From Chrysophaeum taylorii (lineage: Eukaryota > Sar > Pelagophyceae > Pelagomonadales > Pelagomonadaceae): DNA of 64,000 bases. The position numbers and the translations under genes are program-made. The stretch is from NCBI GenBank assembly GCA_029834535.1, contig JAQMWT010000521.1, forward strand, positions 124,001-188,000, in the 5' to 3' direction. Below are positions 55,434 to 64,000 of this stretch, in pieces. How positions within the stretch are numbered: position 1 is the stretch's first letter; each line of letters begins with the position of its first letter. The notes below the pieces were generated by a model. That model was not told where the DNA came from. It was given only the letters and a program-made list of their open reading frames with translations, and made no database searches.

Positions 55434-56800
55434 CTAAGTAAAGCCACCAGTGGGGACATGCTTGCATGCAACCGTACCAAGAGCGACCGAGTTTGGAAAT
55501 GAGCTTGGAGGTATCTTTCGGTTGGCTGGGAGCCGAGCCTTCGGGTGGCCAGACAGGGGCTTGTATGAAAGCAGAGATGACATCCAGCTTATGCTAATCC
55601 CAGTCATGAACGGCAACGAAGGTGAGAAAGAAGCGTATAGGTTGGCTACAGGACTGTACGTGTCGTGGTAAGCAATGCCGTGAACCTGGATGTAACCGCG
55701 GACAACGAGACGAGCTTTGTACGATTTGAAGCGGCTAGATTCATACTTCCTGCGGAGGACCCACTTTAAAGTGCAGATGTTGCCAGAAAAAAGTAGAAGG
55801 AACGCGAAAGACATCCCAGCAACCGAGCTGACTGAGGGAATGATATTCTTTGGCGATGGCTTGTAACCGACGTGCAGGATTGGGATGGGCTAGAGCTTCG
55901 CGTAAATGAGTGGAAATGAGAGCGCCGTCATCAATGTAAGAATAGTGTGGCGAGTAGAGGACACGATGGGCTTCGACACATGGGGGGATCAACAAGGGTG
56001 TGGGCGAGACAGAGGGGAAGGAAGACATAATGAACTAACAAACGAAAGCTAGCATAATTAACGTACAGGGAATGACAAGATGACACAGAATCGAAGGGAA
56101 TGACAAGATGACACAGAATCGACATGAGATGACACAGAATCTTGTTTCTCCAGTTGTTTCTGAATAATGTGCGCTTTTGTCGACTTGGCGCGGTCGGCTC
56201 TGTTTGGCTCGACTTAGTTTTGCACTTTCCTCAGGAGGTTTTGGGCTCGTTGGTTTTGTCGGCTCTGGTTTGCTCGACTTTGTTGTGCACTTTTCTGTGG
56301 GGGTTGTTGGTTCTTCGGAGTTCATGAGCTCGTAGAATGGTCGGTTCACGTGATGGGGTGATCTGTCCCAGTGAAACCGGCGCATTCTCATCAAACACAG
56401 GGGACAAGGGGCGGAAGAACAGGTGACAATCGGGCAACAGCAGGAACAGGTGACAATGGGGCAACAGTAGACGATAGCTTGGAAGCGTGATTCGAGTCAG
56501 AACAACGTTGAAGTTCCTTCGGTGGTTGACTTTGCAGGAAATCTGAGAATCGAAACTATCAGCAAAATCGAGGTCTGAAGAACAATAGCGACAAAAGTGC
56601 CTGGGATGACGTGCGTTAGACGATTGTTGCCACTGAGAATCGCAGCGGGGTAAAGATAGCGGGAACACAGGCTGGTACATATGAGGGCAGTGTACCAGAC
56701 GTCTGATGAGAACGTGGCCTTTGGGCAGATATGGTGCATAGCGACCAGGTTATGAAGATGGTCGGAGTCGACAGAATCAAGTTGCCATGGGCACGACCGC
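55434..56800 (-). mobile_element. copia-type retrotransposon remnant 2
   Basis: The frame at 55814-55434 gives the copia RT start: LKWVLRRKYESSRFKSYKAR, LVVRGYIQVHGIAYHDTYSP and VANLYAS. Upstream (56028-55741) a peptide with RRLQAIAKEYHSLSQLGCWD fits the region just before copia RT. At 56680-56231 an integrase-end pattern is legible (FRPLSPVFDENAPVSLGQI). Part of this (56780-56600) is shared with the copia remnant at 30.76-30.90 kb. Frames change several times and the palm with its catalytic Asp pair is missing. Confidence 0.78.
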
Positions 56801-56934
56801 GTCCTGTACGCGAAGATGGAAGACTTCTGACGCGCCAGCGTTGTAAGGAACGAACACGGGTAGACCAGGCTTGTGCAACGAACACCTGCTACCACGTGAC
56901 AACTGGAATGGGGCGTTACACTAGTTCTTCTCAC

Positions 56935-57365
56935 AGGGGTACATATAGCCCCGGGCACTCGCACGTACCAGGACCGGCATTCCTACCCTCACCTTTAGGT
57001 TATGGGCCCTTAAGGCGCTCGAGGCGGTTCGCGCGTTCGAATCCGCCCCACCGCTGCGCCGCAAGGAGTGTGTGAGTGCATTCGCGCAGCAGCTGCCGTC
57101 GCCAACTGCTGGAGCCCCATCGTCTAGAACACAGATTAGACCCCCCTCATCTGGGCGCTTTCACTTACCAGGACCGGATGTTCATCTCCGACGCAGATGT
57201 TCATCTTAAGCAGATGGCGTCGTCGTCTGCTGGGTCCCCACCGTCTCGCATACATGCTTGACTCGCCCCAGATGTTCACGTTTCACTATGATGGGGAAGC
57301 ACAGGGGTATATATAGCCCCGGGCACTCACAGACACCAGGACCGGCATTCCTACCCTCACTTTTT
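56935..57365. promoter_or_regulatory. repeated TATA-containing block, possible LTR or promoter pieces
   Basis: A 60-bp block occurs twice in direct orientation (about 56935-56995 and 57299-57360). It holds GGGGTATATATAGCCCCGGG in the second copy and the variant ACATATAG in the first, then CACTC and CCAGGACCGGCATTCCTACC. The centre is nearly palindromic and could work on either strand. Position upstream of copia remnant 2 suggests LTR-derived promoter sequence, which is inference. Confidence 0.4.
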
Positions 57366-57550
57366 GCTTCTTACAATGTAGATAATCTCTCTCTCTCCCT
57401 TCTCAACGGAACGAACGCAACCTGATTTGCCTACATACTACACTTGTACAAATGACGTACATCTAGACGAACTACTGCTATGCGCTCTGGCTTGACGGGT
57501 TCGTCCGCTTGGCGCCCTCGGGCAGTCAAGCGCCCGCAAAGGTGTTGCGT

Positions 57551-58130
57551 TTAAGACGCGGCCATATCGACGTCGGAAGCGGTTGAAGGTGAGGTGGGCG
57601 GGAACGGTGCGGCGGGCGCGGGCGCGGGAGCGAACGGAGCGGGCGCCGCGGCTTTGGCCGAGGGGCGGAGTGTCCCGAGGAAAGCCTTGCGGAGCTCGGC
57701 GACTTTCATCTGGCGCGTGCCGGGCTTGCCGTCGGTCCTAGGGACTTGGAGCTTGAGGCCCATCAGCTTGGCCCTTCGCACGAGGTCCATCCTTTTTGCC
57801 GTCTCGATCGACGTTGGCGGCAGCTCCTCGCACAGGGCCGCGAGGGCATCACGTTGGGCATCTCGGGTGGCCTCCTGAGCAGCAAGCCGTTCGCCCGTCG
57901 AAGGCTGCGGCGCCGAGGGCTTGAACCACTTGACCCTGGCATACTTGTGTTCGAACTGGTCGAGGAAGGCGTCGAGCTTCTTCCAGCCGATCTCGACGTA
58001 GTTGACCGGCCGCTACAGCTGCTCACCGCCGTTCAGCTGATTCTTGAACTTCATGACAAGCCGATTCTTGATATTCTCGCGGGCGTACTTTTGCTTCTCG
58101 CTCCTCGCGCCCTCCTCGTGTATCTGGCAG
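57551..58130 (-). pseudogene. unidentified coding remnant
   Basis: One minus-strand frame reads YARENIKNRLVMKFKNQLNG, an in-frame TAG near 58016, then NYVEIGWKKLDAFLDQFEHK, FKPSAPQPSTGERLAAQEAT and MDLVRRAKLMGLKLQVPRTD. It ends MKVAELRKAFLGTLRPS and a Pro/Ala-rich tail, with a TAA at 57551. The VAELRKAF segment resembles a small SAP-like helix. I do not recognise the family. It lies downstream on the same strand as the large unknown coding remnant at 59.5-63.7 kb and might belong to the same element. Confidence 0.45.
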
Positions 58131-58139
58131 CTGTCACCA

Positions 58140-58625
58140 CTAACTAATAAACTAAAGGCCGGCCCAATGCATGGGGCGTCGGCTATTTACTCCCAGCACC
58201 GTGGCGCGTGCAATCAGAGTCGCCGGGCGGTCAGAGGGCACGTAGATGGTCTGTCGCCAGTTGCCACGGTCTTGAGCGAGGGAGTACCATATTTCACACA
58301 TATCTTCGTGCTTATGTGAAATATTCGGAGTGCCTTGATGAGACACGGCCGTACGTGAACTATCTTCGCCTCGTTTTTGAGACCGCGGACATTCTGACTC
58401 ACTGTCAACTTCGTCGTCAACTTCCTTCCTCGCTCCCCGGCCATACGTCGTCCCGCTGCGAACGTTCCGGAAGCCAACCGGCCCATTCGGGAGGCGAACA
58501 GGTGCCAACCTAAGCCGGGAGGACCGGTGCCCTCGCAAGGGAGGCGAACAGGTGCCAACCTACGCCGGGAGGACAGATTCCTTCACAAGGAGCGGGTTCA
58601 GAAGGCACCGTCCCCCATCGCGAAA
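58140..58625 (-). mobile_element. SINE-like head joined to a diverged LINE 3' end
   Basis: The right part (about 58625-58400) matches the SINE-like family, with a partial internal duplication of the segment around GGTTGGCACCTGTTCGCCTC. The left part (about 58390-58140) is a diverged LINE end: WYSLAQDRGNWRQTI in place of WHDLAQDRAQWRSAI, a possible hairpin around GGCCGGCC, and an eroded AACTAATAAACTAA tail. The two parts are collinear on one strand. Confidence 0.7.
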
Positions 58626-58644
58626 TGTATGGCGCTATGTGAGA

Positions 58645-58740
58645 CTTGAAGCAAGGGCTTATTGATAACCCCATGCTTGAAGCATCAATAACCCCCTTGC
58701 TTGAAGCAAGGGGTTATCAATAACCCCTTGCTTGAAGGTT
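58645..58740. repeat. palindromic minisatellite
   Basis: Units of about 30 bp alternate TTGCTTGAAGCAA and GGTTATCAATAACC, both of them inverted repeats. A 26-bp hairpin can form at about 58690-58715. Confidence 0.85.
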
Positions 58741-58982
58741 GAGAGTAGAATCAGGGTAAGGGTCAAGAGCGCGTCATTTATCATCTTTTTTGCCATCGCG
58801 TGCGGCGAGTCGCGAACGACAAGGTTCCCACAACCGAAGTCTCTAGACGAAAGGGCCCACAGGTAGCCCGTAAGGAAAGGGGCAAATGAATCCAATCTTC
58901 TAGAAACTCCGTGCCGCGCTTCGTGCCCCTTGGCGGCGCCGAGTCCGTGTTCTGTTTCGGAACGTGCTGACTCAGCAACAAA

Positions 58983-59180
58983 ATCCTTCTTTAAACTTCT
59001 CAAAACTTCTCAAAACTTCTAAAAACTTCTCAGAACTTCTCAAAACTTCTCATAACTTCTCAGAACTTCTCAGAACTTCTCAAAAATTCTAAAAAAAAAT
59101 CTCAAAACTTCTCAAAACTTCTCAAAACTTCTCAGAACTTCTCAATACTTCTCAATGCTTCTCAATACTTCTCATATTAT
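58983..59180. repeat. AACTTCTCAA minisatellite
   Basis: About 18 imperfect units of AACTTCTCAA or AACTTCTCAG follow each other without unique spacers. The rest of the interval up to 59470 shows no gene. Confidence 0.95.
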
Positions 59181-59475
59181 CAACGGTCAAAATGTCTACC
59201 TATTAAGTAGAAACTAGCGATAAGGGAATGACGTTAGGGGTACTGGATACGTGGTGCAGGGGTAAGTGTCATAGCTCACAAGTAGTAAGGATAACTAAAC
59301 TTTTAACCTTTGAGTTTACTCTTAAACCCTTTATTTTGACCGATTAAGGGTAAAGATTCAGAGGAAGAGGTCCACAACCCAGTCTGTGTGAACCCAAGGT
59401 CTGAAACTAGGCCCTAATTTTGAAGTTCTGACTCGGTTCCCGACGAGCGTCACTCAAAAGCTTAAGTGTACAAGG

Positions 59476-62400
59476 TCAGTATATATCCTTCAACCAGTTC
59501 CCCCTCGATTCCCCCGATAATTTTATCGAGCTCAAAGCATCGTCGGTGGGTGTGGTATCGGTATCGTCAGGCTCGTCATACTTGGCGAAGACGCCTTCGT
59601 TCCCAACGATTCCTTTGAAGTCACCTTTTCCCAGCTTGCGAATGAGATCGCCCACCTTGCCGTAGGAGCCCTTTGTCGTCTCCTGGATGACTTTGCGGCG
59701 GAGATGTGGGCGCGAGTTTCTTACGGCGGAGCGTCGCAAGCAACTCGCGCCCCGTCAGTCCGGCTGGCGGCTCGAAGTTGTGCTCGTATTGGCGCAGAGC
59801 AGCGACGAGAGCGGCGTGGTCCATCTGTGAGAGGGGGATCTTGTTGCCGGCTTCGTCGGTCTCGAAGAGCGTTTTGGTCGGGAGCTCGTTCTCGAGGCTC
59901 ATGAGCTTCGCGATAGATTCAATGACGTTCTCCTTCTTCTTCTCGTTCGTGGCGGCCTCGTCCAGGAGCAAGCACTTCGGGATCGTGAAACTCCTCCTAC
60001 CCAGGCCAGAGATGACGAGCCGCGAGTCATCGGCCACCATGTCGCCCCTTTTATTCTTCTTCTGCACTGGCGTCGCCGTCGTTTTCATTGCTTGGTCGAC
60101 GACACCGCGGATATGGCGAGCGAGTCTGCCGATCAACTCGTCAGATCCGAAGATGTCCGGGGTGTGGTACGTCGCGTTGAGCTGGGCGTCGTGGTTGATG
60201 ATGAGGTAGAGAAGCTCGACGCCGCGCTCGATGCTCTCCATGCAAGCATGCTGCATGTTGATGCTCTCGACCGTGGAAATGCTGTGCGCTCGGCGAGTTC
60301 GCCGTGGATGTACTCGATGATCACGCCCACGAGCTTCGGCAGGTTCTCGTCGAGGTTGCGGCCGCGCTGAGATTGTCGACGTCGTGGATGAACTGGAGGA
60401 GCTCACCCGAATAGCCCAGCGCGCTGTAGCACATCGCCACGCGCTGGAACTGTGCCAGGACTTCGCGCGCGGTGACCGGGTCCATCTTGAGGCCGGGGAT
60501 GTAGTAGACTGCGCACGCCAAGTCGTTCTCAAGGAAGTCGTTAAGGAGGCGGATGGGGCGCTTATCGAGGTTTGCCTGAAGGACCGGGAGGTAGGCCGGC
60601 CGAATAGCAAGCCACGCCATGTGGAGCACGAGGGTCGCATGGTAGTAGTCGACGAAATGGAACTGTCGCGAGATCTTCCCCCAGGGGACCTCCTCGTCTT
60701 CGCCCAAGTTGCGGTAGATGCGCATATACTCGTCGAAGAAAAGCGACCGGACCCAGGACCACTAGTTATCGCTGTCGTGGCCCGACCCGATCACGAGCTT
60801 CTTGAGGACGGCCCCAGCGGCGTGCCAGAGTTTCGGGACCTGGAAGACGTAGTTGAAGGTATCGTACCCGGCCAAGCGGCTCATGAGAATGAGCGACTTG
60901 ATCCGAGGGATTGTCTCGTGGTCGCCGGAAACGAAGTGGACACGTTTCATCTTCCAGGCCGGCTCGTCGCCCTGCTCGTTCGCATTGAGGTCGCCGTCCA
61001 CTTTGGCGTCGCAGAAAATTTTGTGCACGTACGCTAGGGCCCGGAAATTGTCGAACTTGTCGCTTGACTTGGCGTCGATCGCGCCGGCGCCGAGGTGCTT
61101 TCGACCCCCGAGACCGAACTTCTGGTCGGTCTTCCGGCGGCGCATGTCCTCGGGTTTCTTTTCCTCCTCCCTGTAGAACTGCTCACGGACAAGCTCCATG
61201 TTGGCCAGGACCTGGTTCTTCGCCAGTTGGTCCTTCCTTGTGAGTGCCGACCGAGGCCCGGCATTCTCCGCCGCGGCGGCGGCGGGGGGCTCGAGGTAGC
61301 GCTCGTCCAGGTTGTAGGTGATGCTGCCGATGGACAAGCCGACGAGCCTTTCGAGCTTCAGGATGAAAGGCGTCGTGTCCAGGTTCATGATTTAACAGAG
61401 GCCGGCCTTGTAAAGGACGCCCGTCCACGCGACCTCACCCGCGCCGAGCTTCCAGCAGTCGGTCTGAGGCGGATACTGTAGGGTGGCGATTACGAAGTCG
61501 ATGACGGGGGCTACCCGTGCGCGGTGTTCACTGCCATGCGACGCGGAACCCGCGCCCTGGCGTTGCTGCTGATAGTTGTCGAGGGCGACAAATTTGGGTT
61601 CCGTAGCGTTGAGCCGAAGGAACGTGGAGACGCGAGAGAAGAAGGTCGCGAGCTGCCTTTTGCGCTGGCGATCAAGCGATGACTGCGACAAGATGATGCC
61701 AACGGAAGCGTTGAGCAGATTCGAGACGGTCCGAGTGACACCGCGCGCAGCGAGCAACGGCGAGAGGACCCTCTGCGTGAAGTTCCAGTTGCGTTGGAAA
61801 GAGAACATGCCCATCTCGATCTGGAGCTGGACTACCGCGTCTGTAGGCACGTTGCCATCCATCTGCGTCAGCATGTTGCGCACAAAGCCCCAAAGTCGAG
61901 GGTGATTTTGCAGGACTCGGCGGGTCCTATGGTAGCGCTCGCCAACATCGAGCTTGTCCTACCACTCGTTAGTCAGATAGGAGCGGTCGAGGCGCCGGTC
62001 GTGAAGCTCGAGCCCGACTTGTAGGAACCAGCCATTCCAGCCGTAGGCCGAGGCGAGAACAGCCTCTCGTGGATCTGGGGCCCTGCGCAGAAAATCGTGC
62101 ACTGACAGCCGCTGACTGTCCTCGTTGCGCAAAGCCACGACGCCCACCTTGGCGTCGCTCAGAGTAGCGTCGAGAGTTGCGAGCCTAGCGTAAGAGGTGG
62201 CCAATTCCGCTGCTACTTGGCTCCGAGCATCGTGCTCCCTCTGGAATGCTTGCAAGTGCACGCGGACTGCTGCTGCTCGGCGGTGACTTGCGCTTCCAGC
62301 CTAAAAGACCGCAGCTGGTCGGCGGCATAGGCCTCGGCCTTCTGGCGAGGGCGACGGCGTGTTGAGCTCGCTCGAGGTCGAGCTCCTGCGTCAGTCTCTT

Positions 62401-63736
62401 TATCTGATTGTTTTGGTCAACAAACCATTGATTATGCAGCTCGCGTTGGACACTGGCATAGTCGTGAGCGACCTTGAGACTGGCCTCCGCCTTCTTGCGG
62501 GCCTGACGGTCAGCGTCAGCCTGGCGGCGTCGCTCTTGCACTCGGGCCTCAGCAGACGCACGTGCAGCGGCGGTGGAAGCCTCGGCGCGGTCGTCGGCGA
62601 CGGCAACGGCACGCGCAATGTCTGCTTCGGCGCGCGCGACTTCCGCCAAGAACCACGCCTGGGCCCCCGAGGCGCGGGCCTCGGCGTCCCAGGCGCGCAC
62701 CCCCGCCGCCGAGGCGCGGTCCTCGGCATCCCGGACGCGCACCTCTGGCACCATCTCGACTCGGCGTCGAGCTTTATCAGCAACTCGACACAGCGCCTCG
62801 AGCTCGCACTCCTGCTTCTTTATCATGCTGGCGTTGAAGTTCACGAGCTCTCGATGCTGGCGTAGTTCGACTTGAAGATCGTCGACCTGGTGGTAGGCGG
62901 CTAGCTCGGTCTCAGCCTGCTGCAGCTTGGTCTTCTTAACGTCCTCTTTCTCGTACTCGAGGTGCCTGACGCGCGCTCTCAGCCTCGCGATCTCCGTTGA
63001 GTGATCCTAGGCTTCGAGCTTGGGCTTTTAAAGCCATGATGGCCTCGGGTTGCCGGTGCGGGGCTGGCGACGGCGTGTCGTCGTACTCCTCGTCCGACTT
63101 TGGCGGTGCTTTGCTCGGCGTCGACTGAGCCCGCCTCTTGTTGGTACTCGGCACTGGGTCGACGTGGGTCTCGGTGGAGGCCAGGGCCGTGGCGAAGTCG
63201 GGGGCCGCGGCGGGGACTGGGGCCTCCACAGCACGCGGCTTGGGATAGCCGCCGGCGCCGGCGCCGTACTCCGAGAGGATGGCCCACGTCGTTGGAATCG
63301 GCCAGTCCCAGGCATGACAGCTGCGTAGGTGGTTGGTCCCGCGGCTTCCGCCTGCGCCGCATTGGCAATGAATACGGCGGGGGTGGGTGAGGTCCGCGAA
63401 TTTCGTCGGGTTACTGCAGTATGACCAGTGCCTCCGGCCAGCTGCATCTTTGCGGTGGTACCTTCGAAGAGTCGGACCAAGATCTCTATTGAGCGCGGCG
63501 TTGAGTATTTCGTGGTCGACAGTGAGAATTAGACGACTCGCACCATCGCGTCGTGCGAAGACAACGTCGATTTCCCACCAGCCTTGGGTGTCTAATGCCG
63601 TCGCTGCCGCCAAAATATCATCCGCAGCTGCTGCGAGAAGTGCCATAAGGACGCGGCGACAGCACGGTCTGATTAGCACCGTGTGCCCGCCGGACTTTGA
63701 CCGACAGATGAGGTCGTGAATTTTCCGTAGACGCAA
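59476..63736 (-). pseudogene. large unknown coiled-coil-rich protein, heavily broken
   Basis: Coding sense runs along the minus strand for 4.2 kb. The start (63736-63005) has GWWEIDVVFARRDGASRLIL, a possible metal site CQCGAGGSRGTNHLRSCHAW, and a Pro-rich linker. After a frameshift near 63005 comes a long charged coiled coil (IARLRARVRHLEYEKEDVKK; RQADADRQARKKAEASLKVA). After two more shifts near 62330-62250 one frame continues from 62261 to 60321 with only three stops (61959 TAG, 61392 TAA, 60762 TAG), including MGMFSFQRNWNFTQRVLSPL, NASVGIILSQSSLDRQRKRQ and YHATLVLHMAWLAIRPAYLP. Two further shifts lead to ELLYLIINHDAQLNATYHTP, RSFTIPKCLLLDEAATNEKK and KVGDLIRKLGKGDFKGIVGN. No RT, integrase, helicase or kinase motif is seen. 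It could be a structural protein of an unknown element or virus, or a lost host gene. Confidence 0.55.
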
Positions 63737-63780
63737 AGTCCGGCGTAGGTGACGCTCGTGCTTTCCGCAGACTCATGCAC

Positions 63781-64000
63781 AAAACCACACACACCCTTTA
63801 TGCACCACACACACACACCCCCTCTTAGCAGTCGACCTTTAAAGACAGACTCATGCACCACACACACACACCCCTCTTAGCAGTCGACCTTTAAAGACGG
63901 ACTCCGAATACCTCGCTCACGCCCGCGGCATCGACGCCATCATCCCCCAGCCGGGCACAGCACCACCGCCTGGCTTCTTGGGCCCTGTCGAACAGCGGCT
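63781..64000 (+). repeat. terminal module (doubled) and start of another FGAFGEAS cassette
   Basis: Two copies of the CACACACACACCCC, CTCTTAGCAGTCGACCTTT, AAAGAC block are followed at 63906 by sequence almost identical to 44745-44850 (EHLAHARGIDAIIPQPGTAP and PPGFLGPVEQRL codons). The window ends inside it, so another cassette copy probably continues beyond 64000. Confidence 0.88.

Noticed and set aside
57000-57060. tRNA-like B box (GCGTTCGAATCCGCC) after TTAAGGCGCTCGAGG
   Set aside because: I could not fold an acceptor stem, a D arm or a proper T stem; at most it is a tRNA-derived scrap.
58983-59180. Possible CRISPR-like array
   Set aside because: The units are 10-11 bp and contiguous, with no unique spacers, and the genome is eukaryotic; it is a minisatellite.

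Overview
This 64 kb window is nuclear DNA of a photosynthetic eukaryote, most likely an ochrophyte (stramenopile) alga and perhaps a pelagophyte. The reasons are an intact fucoxanthin-chlorophyll (LHC/FCP) antenna gene whose leader carries an AFAP-type cleavage motif, GT-AG introns, a kinase-RBR fusion of a type I associate from memory with pelagophytes such as Aureococcus, and a heavy load of eukaryotic retrotransposons, Helitrons and DNA transposons. Nothing looks bacterial or organellar. The species assignment is inference.

Few host genes are intact. They are a three-exon arylsulfotransferase-like gene (49-1682, minus), the FCP antenna gene (2229-2840, minus), a TPR-like protein (25333-26148, minus), a Sec14/CRAL-TRIO protein (29716-30606, minus), a Stf0-like sulfotransferase (51180-51950, minus) and a TXNDC9/phosducin-like thioredoxin-fold protein (53304-53996, plus). 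A coiled-coil/kinase/RBR gene (15.6-18.9 kb) and an Arf GTPase gene (22.5-23.1 kb) are recognisable but broken by several frameshifts. These are either pseudogenes or indel errors in the assembly.

Most of the rest is mobile DNA. From 3.0 to 11.8 kb lies an almost complete Ty3/gypsy element with two 320-326 bp LTRs, whose integrase core is deleted. A LINE (7965-9586) sits in its gag with a 13-bp target-site duplication and the head-to-head inversion typical of twin priming. A second, nearly identical but longer LINE is at 38.2-40.8 kb, and 3'-end scraps of the family recur at 20.0, 26.2, 31.0 and 58.2 kb. A SINE-like family (12.1-12.5 and 46.6-46.9 kb, with fragments at 19.2 and 58.5 kb) has the same 3' end as this LINE: two hairpins followed by (GTTA)n. 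Other elements are a decayed gypsy copy (32.1-34.1 kb) carrying an 836-bp TIR element with a 3-bp TSD, two copia remnants (30.7-32.0 and 55.4-56.8 kb), a second LINE RT relic (27.6-28.6 kb), and two relatives of a DDE-type transposase (36.2-37.2 and 47.1-48.85 kb).

Between 43.3 and 46.6 kb is a tandemly duplicated cassette. It combines a Helitron/Pif1-like helicase fragment on the minus strand, a divergent conserved ORF on the plus strand (signature FGAFGEAS) and a terminal module. Related pieces lie at 42, 54.3-54.8 and 63.8-64.0 kb. The last 4.3 kb (59.5-63.7, minus) holds a long, degraded, coiled-coil-rich coding sequence of a family I do not recognise; it may be the core of an undescribed element. 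Tetranucleotide arrays are unusually common, including about 340 bp of TTTA/TTAG/TTTC mosaic and about 235 bp of (TCTG)n.
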